DNA of 64,000 bases from Closterium sp. Naga37s-1 (Eukaryota; Streptophyta; Zygnematophyceae; Desmidiales; Closteriaceae), in assembly GCA_947471745.1 (NCBI GenBank), contig CANJKZ010000509.1:146501-210500 (forward strand). Direction: 5' to 3'. Positions 1 through 12,987 of this stretch are shown here, piece by piece. A model generated the notes under the pieces. The model was given only the letters and a program-made list of their open reading frames with translations. It searched no databases and was not told where the DNA came from. The position numbers were made by a program, and so were the translations under genes. Within the stretch, counting starts at the first letter, position 1. Every line of letters begins with the position of its first letter.

Positions 1-1597
1 CACCACCCCCCTTCCCTCCCCACTCGCCCCTGAGCGGACAGTACCAGCAGCACCAGCACCAACAGCACGAGCAACAGCAGGGGCAGCTGCAGCAGCATGG
101 TTACTGCTGTGCTGCTCACTCTGCTCCTTCTGCATGCCATTACCACCAGCGGCCACATTAGAACCTCGTCCCATTGTCTCCACTCCCCCGTTTCCCACCA
201 GCCTCCCAGCACTGCCTCCTTCGTCCCTTTCCCCCCCTCGCCCTCCCTCAGGTGCTTTCCGCTTCCCACCTGGCCAGACCTTCGTTGCAACAGCACCATT
301 ACCAGCAGCGGCAGCACCAGCTGTAGCCATAGCAGCGGCGGCAGCACCAGCAGTACCACCAGCAGCAGCAGCAGCAGCAGCAGCAGGAACCGCAGCAGAA
401 GCAGCAGCGGCAGCAGAGCTCGTGGTATAAGAAGCCGCAAGACTGGAGCCCGCATTCACAGGAACAGGAGGCAAAGGGGGTAGACTCGACGATCTACTGC
501 CTTGTAGGGTCGGAGAGGAGGTGGGTCTGTGGGACTGATTTAACCCAGGTGAGGGTGTGCGTGAGAGATGAGGCATGGGGGAGGAGCGGATATGGAGATG
601 AGAGGGATGATTAGCTGAGCTGCTTGCTGTAGCAGTACCAGTACCCGCAGCAGTGACAGCAGCAGTAGGAGAAGCAGCAGCAGCAGCAGCAGCTGTGGCA
701 GAAGTGGTGGCGGAGAGTGGGATAGATGAAGCAGCTGAACCAGCAGCAGGTGCAGGAGCGGTTGAGGGGGGTGCTGAGGGAAGAGGGGGAACTTGACGAG
801 AGTAGAGATTATGGTGAGACGCGAGCAGAGAGGGCGGGAGGGCAGGGAAGGAGTCTCCTCCTGTTGCTGCTTTCTTCAGCGTTGGAGGGAGGGGAATCTG
901 AGCGCCGTTGTATATGTTCTGAACAGGTGGATGGATGGATGGAAAGCGCACAGAGAAAGATGCAGAGAGAGAGAGGATGAGTGGAATGACATAAAACTAC
1001 AGGGGCATTAAGGAAAGTGGAAAGAGAGGCACCTGAACTCAAGCAGGCAAAGAGGGAAGAGCGGCAAGGGAGGGACACAACACAGCACACCAGTTCGCAA
1101 CAATGGTGCTCCCATGACATAATCGCACTTGCACACCCACACATGCCATTCATCGCACTCCCATTGCATGTGCACATCCACCCAAAGAAACCCAAACCAG
1201 GTCTCCCCATACCCTGAACTCTGGCAATGGTGGTTGAACAATCCCTGCAATGGCCGACACTCCTCCTCCCCCCAAGCTCCCCACACTGCCCGCGCCCACC
1301 CCCCCCATACTCCCCACACTCCCCCCTCCCCTGGGCCCTATTCCCCCAGGCCCCGCTCTACTCCCTCCTCCAGCACTTCCGCTGCTTCCCATCCCTCCCC
1401 CTGCCCCTGCTGGAGTTGTAGCTCCTTTCAGGTGCTTCGAGTCTTTCCTTTCTCCAGCCGTCACAGCAGCCTTATTCCACGACGCTCCACCTGCCCCTCC
1501 GCCCCCGTTTCCCCTGCCCACCCCCCCTCCTCCTGCTCCTCCTGCTCCTCCTGCTCCTCCTGCTCCTCCTGCTCCTGTTATCCCATATGCTCCAATC
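1..1597. other. low-complexity sequence, no gene supported
   Basis: This stretch is mostly simple sequence: CAG/AGC runs around 300-420 and 660-700, C-rich and CCT-rich tracts around 1255-1600 (including repeated TGCTCCTCC near 1530-1575). Open frames here are Ser-, Pro- or Gly-rich reflections of the repeats and show no domain. Some of it may be 3' UTR of the minus-strand gene ending at 1598, but I cannot place a transcript end. Confidence 0.5.
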
Positions 1598-4500
1598 TCA
1601 GGCTCCCCTAACAGTCCCAGCTTCTCTGCTATTGTAACCCTCCCCCCTCCCCCCCCCGCCCCTTCCCCCTCCTCCTTTTCCTCCCCCTCGTCCCCCTGCT
1701 GCCACTGTGTCCCCTGCCATTGCTGCCGCTCCTGCTGCTCCAGTCCCTCCTGCTGCTCCTGATCCTGCTGCTACTGTCACTCCTGTCACTCCTACCACTC
1801 CCGCCCCTCCCGACCCACCTGTGCCCCTCTCTTCAGGCACAGACACTACAGTCACACACTGGGCTGCTAGAGCCAACCCAAGGGCCGAAGCCGAAACCCT
1901 CTCCTCTGTGACTATACCAGGGGGGAAGGGCAGGCACAGGCCAGGTGGCAGAAGCGGATTGGCTCCTGAAGGCAGGCCTTCTGACACTACCGAGACTGCA
2001 GGGAACGAGTGGTTACCTTGCTGCTGACTCGATACCCCATGAGAACTACTACCCAGGTCGTTATTCGAGCGAAATACGAGATTCGCGTTCGACCCAGGGG
2101 TATTGGGATTGGGTTTATTGTACTGCGGCGCGCTCGCCGCAAGAGCGGCGGCGGCAGGGGAATAAGCAGTGGGATTATTACAGCTGCCAGGTGTCGCGAA
2201 GGGAGGGCTGGGGCTGCGAGCATACACGGCCGAGCTGGTTGGAAGAAGGGTAAGCGGGGAACAGGAAAGGGCGATAGAGAGGGCGTTAGAGGAGGCGGAG
2301 GCACTGGTAGGGTTCTTCTGGGTGTTGTATAGAGTGTACGAGGCCTTCAGAGCGGCGTTTGGCGGGCCGGTGTGAGTGGGCGGGCCGGTATGAGTGGGCG
2401 GGCGAGGAGCAGCAGTGGGGGAGAGTGGAGTTGAGTTGGAAGCTGAAAAGGTTCCAGAGGAAGCTGGTGCTTGCCCGGATGCCCTGTGCTCACCCCCCCC
2501 ACTGCCCGCACTGTGCTGTTGGCCTGATAAGACACCGCCACCAGCAGAACCAGAGGAAGGTGAGCTAAACTGCTGCTGCTGCTGCCGCTGCTGTTCCTGC
2601 AGCTGTTGCATCTGCTGGTGAGCAGTAACGGACAACGCATTGCCACCAGCACCACCCACACCACCAGTATTAACAGTCACAGCACCAGTACTTGGCACCA
2701 CAGACACACTATCATTCCCCCCTCTGCCCCTGCCGGTCCCTAGGAGGGTTGTAGTTCCTGGGCCGAGCTGGTTCCCCTGCAATGCTGCTACGCCTGAGCC
2801 CTGCTGCACTGATGCCTGTGACTTTCCAGGCGCCTCAATGCCCCCCTGTAATGCTACCCCTGGGCCCTGCTGTGCTGATGCCTGCGCGTGAGCAGTGTGC
2901 GTTGAGGGGGAGGAGTTACGCGGCGGAACTGGACCAGTGGCAGGTGTGGTGGCAGGTGTGGTAGCAGGCACGGTACGAGGGCTGGTCGCAGGTATGGTAG
3001 CAGGCACGGTAGCAGGTACGGTAGGAGGGCTGGTAGAAGGGTCGATCTGCATGGGGCTCGGTGACCCGGATTGGGGAGGAGCAGGAGGAGCAGGAGGAGG
3101 GGGAGGCTGTCCAGGGGATGTGGGGTGTGTGGAATGCGAGGAAGGAGGAACGTTAGCAGGGAGGAGGGCGCGGGGCGTATGGGGATGGGGAAGAGGAGGA
3201 GGCGGAGTGGAGTGGAGGGGGGGAGGGGGGAAGGAGAGGGTGCTTCTGCCTGCAGCAAGCATGGTTGCCCCGTGCCTGCGCTCTGATCGTGGAGGAGGGA
3301 GCACAGAAGAACAAGCGTGATCCATTAGTCGATCTTTTTAGACATCTCAAAAGTAGTCTGCCTGCAGCCAGCATGGTTGCCACGTGCCTGCGCTCTGATC
3401 GTGGGGGAGGGAGTACAGAACAACAGGTGGCATCCGTTAGTCAGCCTCTAGCCAATAGCCAGTAGTATGAATCAAATGATGTATTGTTCTTCGAGTCACC
3501 TCAAAAAAGCACATGCCTGGTGCTCTGATGCAATCTGATACATGGGAGGGGGATTCAAACGGGGATATAGAGGGGTTGGTTAAGAAGGGCGGGGAAGGAA
3601 TTATGGAGCCTTTACTCTGCTGTACCCTTCCTCCCACAACCAGAAGCCCCCTTTTCCCCCCAACAAACCCTTCTCTCCGCCCGCCCTCACCTTGCACGCC
3701 GAAACACGCTCGAAGCTCCCCCACCACCTTGTTCACCCCCTCATTACTCTGCATCACCGCAGTCAACCGCTCCTGCAGCCGCCGGTATGGCTCGCACCAC
3801 TCAGCACCGCGCGTAACCCTCACCACACGCGCCATCTCCTCGCTCAGCTTCCCCATGTCCTTCTTCTTCACCCCTGCACTCGTCGTCAGCATCTCTCTAA
3901 ACAGGTCCCACATTGCGCTAGTGTAACCACACAGGGGGCACACGTATTGCATGCAATCTGGCACGCGCGCACCCGTTCCCCCACCCCCTGCAAACGCCCG
4001 CTTCCCTGCAGGGGCGGTGTTACCCTTCCCCCCGCTTTCCGGACTCCCCAGCGCGTTCGCGCCTGCCCCTGCGCCCATCCGTGCTCCTGCACCCACCAAT
4101 GCACCCGCCCCTGCGCCCGCCCCTGTCCCAGCACCTGACCCTGCCCCTACACCTGCGCCTGCACTAGGAGGGGACGCGGGGCTTCCCCCTTCCACTCCGC
4201 CAGCGGCGTACGCGTTGGGAACAGCGTCACTGTCCGCACGGCTGGCGCTGCCGCTGGGTGAAGGGGGCGGAAGTGGACTGGGCGGTGCTGGGCTGGGCGG
4301 AGGTGGAATGGGCGGAGTTTGGTTGGGTGGAGAGGGGTTGGGTGGAGATGGGTTGGGTGGAGATGGTTTAGGCGGAGGTGAGTTCAGCAATCCTATTGCC
4401 CCTAAAGGCCCTGCTGCATCCGGTTCTGCCTTAACCTTGGCCTTACTCCCCTCAATCACACCACTCTCCACCTTAACACGCTTCCCTCCTCCATTACTCT

Positions 4501-7500
4501 CACTCCCCTTACGCGCATCCCTGTCTTGATCACTACCCGAAGCAGCACCCGCACCCGCACGTGCACCAGTATCCTTCTCCTCCTCCCTTCCCCTTTTCGA
4601 CCCCTCAACAGCTGCTGCACCCTCACCAGTAACAACGGAAGCTGTATCTCCAGTCGTCGACGCTGCCTTCTCCGGGACTGCCGCTCCTTCCGTTCCTCCC
4701 CTTCCTCCCTCTCCCACCGCTCCGCCCTTTCCTCCCGCTCCTACAGCCGCTACCGTTTCTGGGGGCCCCGTGAGCGCACTTTCCGCCTCCTTTTCCGTCA
4801 GAACCCGCACCAATCCGCGCTCCAACGCGCCGTCCGTATGCACGTAACAGCCGCACTTGGGCGACGGGCACTGGAGCCACCGCCCCGTCTTAGTCTTATT
4901 TCGAAACCTGTCTATAACGAGGTCCTCGTCGAATTTCTTGCACAGCGCGCACATGCACGCTCTACAGTACCCGTCTCCGCCTAGCGGGCAGCAGCAGTGC
5001 AGGCATCGGTCCCCTAATAAGATCTCTACTAGGTCGCCAATAGTGCGCTTCGAGTTCTTCTGCAGGTATAGCGTCCTTAGGGAGTACCGAATGGCGATTA
5101 ATATCTCGAGGTAATTCGCGAAGCTGTCTCTAAGAGCCTTCCTCTGCGAAGCTAAGTGTACTTCTAGATCCGCCTGTAGCTTCAACACTCTATCGCATAT
5201 GGGGGATACGAATCCGTTCGACCCGCCCTTTCCAGCCTTCTCCTTATTCGCGACTATCACACACGTGAGACACCCGCGCCCGCCGTAAATCCCGCCTAAG
5301 CTACTACTCCCGCCTCCCACCCTCCCGTTGCCCCCACCCGCGCCGCCGCTACCATCCATGAGTGCTCGAAACTCCTCCTTCAACCTCAGCATCGTCTCGT
5401 CCTGCCCTGCGCGTTTCATGCGCTCCTTAATCGCGCGCACGTCGCCGCGAACTAGATCCTCTAGCTCAAACGGCTTTACTGGCTCCGGCGGGGGCGGCGG
5501 CGGTTTATTGGGCGGTGGCGACGGGGCGGACTTTGCCGCGGATGCGCCTGCGTTCTTCGCGGACGAGGATGACGGCTCTGTTTTAGACGCGGCAGCTGCT
5601 GCTTCGGTTTTAGGTGCTGCTGCTCCTGTTTTGGTCGCTGCTGCTCCTGTTTTAGTCGCTACTGCTCCTGCCTTAGGCGCTGATGCTGCTGCCTTAGGCG
5701 CTGCTGCTGCTGCTGCTACTGCTGAACCCTCTGCCACTCTCGGTTTCACCTCCGTTGCAATCATCGCGACTGCACCTGACCTCCCATCACCAGTCACCTT
5801 TACCGCGCCAGTCGACTGAACCCCCCCAGCTGTGTTTGCAGTTGAAGGCTTTGCGTCAGTCATCTGAGAAACCCCTCCGGACTTCCCCCCACTCGCTGGC
5901 GCGGCTGGGACCACTGCTGCTGCATTCCCACACGCTGTGCGCGCAGGAGCAGGCGCAGCTACAGGCACCGACACCGGCGCAGGCGTAGGTGCAGCCTTAG
6001 CCGCAGGTGCAGGCGCAGGTGCAGGCGGAGCAGCGGCAGGGCGGGAAGATGCGGGCGGCATCGCTTCCCCTCCACCTTTCAGCACCTCATGCGCTAGCAG
6101 TTCCGACACGGTACGAGGCACGGGGGGCAGCGCGGAAGCAAGCGCGGGGGTGGGGGTGGGGGCGGGGGCGGGGACGGCGGGAGAGGGGGCGGGGGAGGCC
6201 TGCCGTGGCGGAGCGGTTATCCGCACCATTGCCCCGGCTGTGGGACGCGGGATCGAGCCTGATTGCGCGGATGACGGCGAGGCAGGGGGAGTTGGCGCAG
6301 CGCCGGCGGGTTTTTGCGCTGCCCGAGATCGGTCAGCTAGAGGTGCAGCAGGGGGAGCTGCGGGGGATGGTGTGGGAAGTCCCACGGGGGCTGGCGCGTA
6401 GGGTGCTGCGGGGGAAGGTCCTTGGGACATTGGGGTAGGGGCAGCGGGAGACGTTTTAGTGGGCGCTGGGGAAGGTGGCGGCACAGAGGGCACCGCTGAT
6501 TGCGTAGCTAACAATATCGGCGCAGCTGCGGGCTTCGCGGCGGTGGGCGGAAGCGCGGCAGGGGGCCCCGCCGCGGGAGAGGGTGCGCGCGGTACTCCCG
6601 GGGCTGGCGCGGAGGGAGTTGCTTGCGGAACAGCGAGTGCTGCAGCTTGCAACGGCTTCCCGGGCGCCGCAGATGCGGGTAAGGGCGCAACTCCATGTGC
6701 TGATGCTGGGGATCCATCAGTCGCTGATCGCGCCGTCGTTGCTAGTGGGGGCCGGGTGGTGGCGCCAACGGCAGGCGGGGGCGCGGCTGCGCGAGGTGGT
6801 GCAGTGGCGGGCACTTGGGGAGCAGTTGCGGGTGATTGAGTAGAAGAGGGCGGTGGTGGTTTTGCGGCTGGTGGTGCTGCTGCTGGTGCCGCTGCTGCTG
6901 GCCCCACTGCTGCTAATGTCACTGCTGCTGATGCTGCTGCTGGTGCCGCACCAGCCGCACCCGCAGAACCAGAGGCTTCAGCTGCAGTTGCTGCTGCGAC
7001 TGCGGGCGCTGGGGTGACAGCACCAGATGATCCTGTAGCAGTTGATGCTGTAGCGACTGCTGTTGAGGCTACGACTGCGCGGGACGGCGCGGGGGAGACT
7101 GACGCTGCGACAGTTGCCGATGATGGTAATGCTTTTGGAGCCCCTGCGGATGCTGGTGGTGATGCAGCAGGTGGTGTTGCAGTTGGAGCTGAAGAGGAAG
7201 AAGCTGTGGATGAAGGTAACCCGCCTTTGGGTGTTGCAGCGGCTGCTGGTGTCGCAGCGGCTGCTTGTGTCGCAACGGCTCTAGGTGCTGATACAACCGC
7301 TGGTGTTTCAGTGACCGGTGGTTTTGCGATTGGGGGAGGCAGCTTAGGCACGACTGATTTTGGCGCCGCGGGCGGAGGCGGAAGCGCGGTGGAGGGCGCA
7401 GCCGGATCTGTCGCAGGCGTGGAGGCGGGAAGCGGTGACGAGGCTGATGCCTGTGCAGAGATCGACGGTGCACCTGCCGCGATTGGTGCAGTCGTTTGCA

Positions 7501-7627
7501 GCGCGGGTTGCGCGGGATCAACGGAGACAACTGAGGTAGGAGATTGGGCTGCAACCGAAGACCCGCCAGACTCCTTCGCGCTGGCAGCAGCAGAGGTCAA
7601 CTTCTTGGCTGATGAACCATCATCCAT
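1598..7627 (-). CDS. OBERON-like PHD-finger protein, two exons
   Basis: Exons 7627-3691 and 3249-1598 give 1862 aa. I chose the ATG at 7627 (protein begins MDDGSSAKK); a second in-frame ATG lies 10 codons upstream. Residues 1-700 are Ala/Pro/Ser/Thr-rich and featureless. A charged helical segment follows near residue 725 (DVRAIKERMKRAG). Near residues 875-925 there is a Cys/His cluster (CLHCCCP, YCRACMCALCKKFD, then W-CPSPKCGCYVHTDGAL), spaced like the divergent PHD finger of OBERON/VIN3-class plant proteins. A second conserved part near 1222-1300 (CPLCGYTSAMWDLF, then RGAEWCEPYRRL) resembles the segment after the PHD in OBERON. In Arabidopsis OBERON proteins act in the nucleus in meristem maintenance; a chromatin-reader role here is inference. 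The junction CAAG/GTGAGG to CTGCAG/GCAG restores the frame. The C-terminal exon is Pro/Gln/Gly-rich and may not be the true end. The usual OBERON coiled coil is not visible. Confidence 0.6.
3335..3352. repeat. palindromic junction element, site 1 (imperfect)
   Basis: TTTTTAGACATCTCAAAA lies between two copies of the OBERON-like exon-2 acceptor segment. The right arm CTCAAAA matches the consensus; the left arm is degenerate. Confidence 0.5.
3490..3506. repeat. palindromic junction element, site 2 (imperfect)
   Basis: TTCGAGTCACCTCAAAA lies between the second and the degenerate third copy of the acceptor segment. The central CG is replaced by CA. Confidence 0.4.
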
Positions 7628-9202
7628 CGCATCGAGATAAGTAAGGAGAAACAGCAACAGTTCGGATTCGTTCGAGAAGAAAGTCTTCTAGTAAACGATG
7701 AGTCCGGGACGCATGTGAACTTTTCTAGCGTTCGATTCTGAGATAGTGACTGGATCTGCACTCACAACGTACAGCTTTGCTAGATGATCAAGCGTTACCT
7801 GCCTGGGATAAGACTAGCCGGTCAGAGCTGACCTACAGTCATCATCCGACTTCCTAAACTCCAACCCGCTTTGCTAGATGATCAAGCATTACCTGCCTGG
7901 GATAAGACTAGCCGGTCAGAGCTGACCTACAGTCATCATCCGACTTCCTAAACTCCAACCCCTTTCCCTCTCTCGGCCGCTTTGCAGCTCCACCGAGAGA
8001 ATCCAGGCCGAACGCGACCATCTTAGCCATTCGTCATTCATCAAGATCTTCAAATCCACGGCCTCGCTGTCTCAGTTGCAGAAGCTCTTGAGGATGCTGG
8101 CTTGGACCGACACACTGAGGACGCGGTAAAAGCAGACGATCGATCGTGAACTGCGACTGATGTGCGGACCAGTTACCCTGTTTACAGAATTATAACCATG
8201 CTACAGTTTGGATTTTATCGACATATTGTGCACAGGTGGTGAATGCGAATGATCACTGATCGGTGTTCAGCTTTCCGTGGCATTACTCTGCAGATGATGT
8301 TCATGAACCAATCGCAACAAGCGCGTTCGATGTTGATGCCAGCGAAGAGCTGAAATTTCGCAAAGCGGGTGAATGGAGTCGCGCATCATTCCCGCAATGT
8401 GGGCCTGTGGGCTGCGAAAGTCACTTGTGGTTGCCCTGTGAGCTGCGAAATGTTGCAGATGCTGTAGGGCGGTCTGGGGTTTCCTTCGACGGTGACGCTG
8501 GGCCGATCGTTACAACGAAGCGGGCCCCTCGCTTCGCCAATCGACCCACCCAATCAATTCTGGGGCTCAAAAAACAATCGCGATCCTGCGATCCTCCCAC
8601 TCTTACCGCGTCCTGAGGAGGTTTCCGAATCCCGAGGTTCCAACAGCTTTGGGTCCGCCGCGACACTAGCAGGCGAGGCGCGCCAGATTGGGCAGGTCGA
8701 TGCCGAACCTGGAGATCCCAGACCTAGAGGCTACTGGTTCGTGGTGCCCAAGGAAATTGTTTTCTTCGTGGGAAGCATGACTACACGATCGAGTTTGAGT
8801 TTTCGACCGGCAAACATTATAAGCTCTATTAGGATTTTCGTAAATGAGGATCTCAATTTCCACTCTACTAGAATATCGGGCAGAACGTTCTCATCCCTCT
8901 GAAATTGCAGTTTGGACGGGGCGGGCTTTGAGGTGTGCAAGAGGTAGGAAGAGGAAGGGGATGGGGTGGCGGGTCTGCAATTATGATGGCAGGTTGCTGG
9001 TGGGGGCAAGGGGGCTCGGAGAGATGTGTGATACGCTTTATGAGAAAACGCTTTTGTGTGGAGTAGTTAAGAAATTATACCATCCACTGTGTTCGTACCA
9101 TCCTTTGTATCACTCTTGTACCATCCTCTACCAACCCAAATCCTCTACATGTAACACCCTCTATAGGTTTTGCATTATTGATACACGTAATATCATACAT
9201 AT
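7628..9202. other. intergenic region, putative promoter side of the OBERON-like gene
   Basis: No gene recognised. It holds a 94-bp tandem duplication (7774-7961), an unassigned 117-codon plus-strand frame (8263-8616) and an overlapping minus frame without family resemblance. Near 9078-9140 the motif TACCATCC recurs several times; similar motifs resume after the retroelement block (26446-26490), as expected if the block interrupted one region. Confidence 0.45.
7774..7961. repeat. 94-bp tandem duplication
   Basis: Copies 7774-7867 and 7868-7961 are directly adjacent and differ at one position (AAGCG versus AAGCA). The unit is unique-looking sequence, not simple repeat. It lies about 150 bp upstream of the OBERON-like start codon, so it may double promoter elements. 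The near identity points to a recent event or an assembly duplication. Confidence 0.9.
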
Positions 9203-9555
9203 TGTAAGGAAAAATCCGTTTCCTTACTTCGCGCCCGTGCTCAGCGCATACACCACTGTTCCCGCCAACAACTCTCAACAGTGCACCGTTACCACTGACG
9301 ACACTCGCCTCGACCACTGTTCCCGCCACTGTCCACGACGAGACCCGACCTCGCAGTTCGGTTGGTAACTCGCGCTCCGGACCTCCGCCTTGACAATTCC
9401 CAACCTCGGCACTAGGCCCATACGCACCCCATTTTAACTACGTTATCGTTACCACTCTAGCTTCGCTATAAATTATTCGCTCGTGCCTTTGCTCGATGTA
9501 CTGTTTTGCTTCGATAGTGCACTTCTTGCTCGCTCGTTCAATTGCACTCGTAACA
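9203..9555 (+). repeat. 5' LTR of Ty3-1
   Basis: Runs from TGTAAGGAAAAATCC to CTCGTAACA, 353 bp, with a TATA-like CGCTATAAATTATT near 9463. It pairs with 26067-26417 but the two have drifted visibly (start TGTAAGG versus TGCAAGG), indicating an old insertion. Confidence 0.9.
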
Positions 9556-10360
9556 CTTGGTATTCAGAGCCTACGATCGGATCGCACCCACACCTTAGCT
9601 TCCCCACTATCTCTTTTTCTGGAGGGGGTAGACGTCTCTCGGCGTTCAGGCACCGTCGCTCGAAGTGCTCTCTCGTAAGCACGCACGGCCACAACCGAGG
9701 CTCTCGCTGAGCTTGCCCGACACCCCCGCCATGGCCGAATTCAATCTCGCGATGCTGACGCACGAGCAGCTTGACCGACTTGTGCGCCGACTCGAAGATT
9801 CGGTGCTCGAAATCGCGGCACTCAAGGCGGAACACGACTCCACTCGCCAGCAATCAACGGCGAATGCAACAGCACCAACATAAGCACCTGCAAATGCACG
9901 TGTGCAAACGGAGGAGCCGATTATCATTTCGTCCGGCACACCGTCACAACAAGACAGCGTGGGACAGCGCTCATGCGCAGCCAGTGATGGTGCCGCACAA
10001 TCAATGCCTGGCATGGAGAGGAACAGGGCTGCACCAAGCACGAGCGGGCCTCGCGAAGCCCGTCGTCACGTTGAATTTGCAGCAACGATCAACAACAACG
10101 ACATCATCGCGCCGATGTCGCTCAAACCGCAGCGCCCGCCCTGCTTCGACCCGAGCCAACGTGGAGGTCCGACGGTTCAATCGTGGGTCTTCACAATGAA
10201 CGTCTTCTTCGACGCGAATTACGTCGAGTCGGATGCAGCGAAGATATGATACACCGTTTCGCTGCTGCGTGGCCCCGCCATGGACTGGTGGCGAGTCTTC
10301 GTGACGTCGCCACGCGCCTACAAGCCGCCGTCGCAAGAGGGAGAGCCCACGGGCCCAGCC

Positions 10361-10552
10361 TGTCATAATGTTATATTTCTCTAGTCTGAATGGGGTACTC
10401 TATAGTGAGTACAGCCCTGTTAGGGTTTGCTATATGTATCCCATTGTTTGCTAGTGAAACCCCTCTTCTGCTGTTCTCATTTTTGCTTTCCTCTAGATAA
10501 GAACCTAGGCTAGGGTTTCTCCTAAGCCTATGTATGTCTACTATTTTTGACA
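10361..10552 (+). repeat. 5' LTR of TRIM-A
   Basis: 192 bp, TGTCATAATG to TTTTTGACA. Carries the palindrome-like block GTACTCTATAGTGAGTAC that, with small changes, is shared by the other small LTRs in the nest. Confidence 0.9.
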
Positions 10553-11023
10553 TGGTATCAGAGCGTTTACGCTCCTGGCCTGCGGGCCCACCTGCTTCCG
10601 ATGCTGTACTCTGTGCCGCGCGCCCTGTGGCGCGCGACGTTTTTTTTTCTTTCTGCCACGCGCTCGGGGCGCTTGGCGGTTTTCCTGCCCGCCGCGCATC
10701 CTGGGCGCGCGCGGCGGTTTCGTCGTCCGTCGCGGCGCCCCCAGGGACCCGTGCGCGGCTCCCCGTCGCCCATCGCAGCGCCCCCGTCGACCCGCGCGCC
10801 GCCCCTGGGGACTCGCGCTCCCGTCCCCGTCGACCCGCGCCCTCCCCCCCGTCGTCCGTCGCGGCGCCCCCCGGGACTAGCGCGTGGCTCCCCGTCGCCC
10901 TTCGCAGCGCCCCCGTCGACCCGCGCGCCGCCCCCGGGGACCCGCGAGCCCGTCCCCGTCAACTCGCGCGCCCCCCCTGTAGACCCGCGCGCCGCCCCCG
11001 GGGACCCGTGCGCAGCCTCCTCC

Positions 11024-11028
<5 letters not shown>

Positions 11029-11060
<32 letters not shown>
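11029..11060. repeat. poly-C tract in TRIM-A
   Basis: An almost pure run of over 30 C on the plus strand. The length is unreliable in any assembly. Confidence 0.8.
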
Positions 11061-11651
11061 TTCTCCTTCGCCTCCCTGCTGCGCGTGCAGCCGTGGGGTG
11101 GCGGGTATGGGGGTGGCTGGTATGGGGGTGGCGGGTGTGTGAGCCGTACCCTGCTCCTCCTCCTCCTCCTCCGTCTCCCACTGCTACAGCTGCCGCTGAG
11201 GGGGGTAGATGTGTGGGAGCCGTGGGAGTGGCGCTAGGGGGGTGCTGTGGGAGTGGAGCTAGGGGTGCATAGGGGGGGGTGTGAAAGGGGGTCTGCGACA
11301 GTGCGGGAGGTTGAACGGAGGTAGCCGTTGCGGAGCCATCAGCGCCTGTAGTCCGGATGCCCTTGCTCGTGTCCGGTAGCCAGTGAGCCCGTTGCGCCAG
11401 ACGCCCGTGGGCCCGTTGCTCCAGCCGCTCGTCTTAGCCGCGGAGCCAGTTACTCCAGTAGTCCGGATACCCTTGCTTGTGTCCGGTAGCCCGTGTGCCA
11501 GTTGCTCCAGTAGCCCGTGTGCTAGCAGCTTCAGCCGCCGCCTCCAATCTCCTCTCCTCTCACAGTCCCTCCTCCTCCTTACGAGTCCTCTATGTCTCCC
11601 ACTAGCTTTACTTGTGCTTGTGAACTTATTATGCGACTGCATTCTGTGCTG

Positions 11652-11794
11652 TGTCAGAATCAGCAGTCAGAAGGAGAAATGAACAAAGGAGGATTTGCAC
11701 TAGCAGCAGTTGGCATACATATAGGAAACCCTAATTGGGTTGTACTCGCTATAGAGTACCCCACTGCAGGCTAGACAATTATAACATTCTGACA
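11652..11794 (-). repeat. 3' LTR of TRIM-B (minus)
   Basis: 143 bp, by eye identical to 12988-13130. Confidence 0.92.
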
Positions 11795-12987
11795 CACCCC
11801 CATAGCCAAAGTGGGGTGTAATCAGCACAATGAGCAAGCATAGTAATAGTTCACAATTATAAGCAAAGCTAGATGCGATCACAGAGGGCAAGTGAGGAGG
11901 AGGAGGAATTGTGAAGGGAGAGAAGATGGGAGACGACGGCTGAAGCTGCAGACACATGGGCAACAGGAGGACTGGCACAGTGGCTACCGGCGGCAAGTGC
12001 CCCGGACTACAGGGAGTAACAGGCCCCGCGGCTACGACGAGCGGCAGGAGCAACGGACCCACGGGCGACCGGCACAGCAAGGCTCTCTGGGCTACCGAGA
12101 GCACGACGGCTCCGGACTACAGGCGCTGCGAACGACACGACGGCGGCCTCCTCTCAGCCTCCCCAAACAGTCCCACCTCCTTTCCACACACCCCTTGCTG
12201 CACCCCTAGCTCCACTCCCCCGTCACCCCCCTTAAACCCTAAACCCTCGGCTCCCACACACCCACCCCCCTCAGCGGCAGCTGCAGCAGTGGGAGACGGA
12301 GGAGGAGGAGGAGTTGCAGGTTACCCACACCGGTCACCCCCATGCCCGCCACCCCCAAACCCTAACGCAGGCAGGAGCGCGGGAAACAGCAGGGGCGGTT
12401 CACGGAGGGAAAGGGAGGCGGCGGGGTGTCTCCTGGGCACCACGAAGAAGCAGGGCGCGGGCCTCCCGAGGGCGCCACGGCGGGTGACGGGAGGGGGGGG
12501 CGCGCACGGGCCCCCGAGGGCGGCTCGACGGGCGACGAGAGGGGCCGCGCGCGGGCCCCCAAGGCGCCGCGACGAGGCGACGGGAGGGGGCGGCGCGCGG
12601 GCCCCCAAGGCGCCGCGACGAGGCGACGGGAGGGGGGGGACGCGCGGGCCCCCAAGGCGCCGCGACGAGGCGACGGGAGGGGCCGGCGCGCGGGCCCCCA
12701 GGGCGCCGCGACGAGGCGACGGGAGGAGGACGACGGGGGGCAGCGCGCAGGTCCCCGGGGGCGCCACGACGGCCAGGAAACCGCCGCGCGCCTCGGGGCG
12801 CACGGCGGGCAGAAAACCGCCGCACGCCCCGAGCGCACGGCGGGATGAAAAACGCCGCGCGCTCCGAGCGCGCGGCAGGAAGATAGGGTCGCGCGCCCGG
12901 GGCGCGCGACAGCAGTAGAGCAGCGGAAGCATCGGGTGGGGCCCACCCACAGGATCGACCCAGGAGGGTCGACCTGCTCTGATAGCA

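Larger units (their letters stand above)
3247..3556 (-). repeat. partial copies of the exon-2 acceptor region in the intron
   Basis: The 67-bp segment 3247-3314, which on the minus strand holds the branch/acceptor region and first GCAG of exon 2, recurs at 3359-3426 with few differences. A more degenerate copy lies near 3510-3536. Palindrome-like sequences sit between copies at 3335-3352 and 3490-3506. The copy next to the coding exon is taken as the used acceptor because it keeps the frame. Confidence 0.7.

Noticed and set aside
8263..8616. 117-codon open frame between the OBERON-like gene and the retroelement block
   Set aside because: No recognisable domain, and an equally open frame overlaps on the other strand.
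10534..11272. Pro/Arg-rich open frames of 200-240 codons in TRIM-A, and similar ones at 12321-13036 and 60810-61719
   Set aside because: They arise from stop-poor GC-rich leader arrays in several frames at once; no start context or conserved motif.
12235..12251. Interstitial telomere
   Set aside because: Only about two CCCTAAA-like units within TRIM-B; too short to call a telomere remnant.
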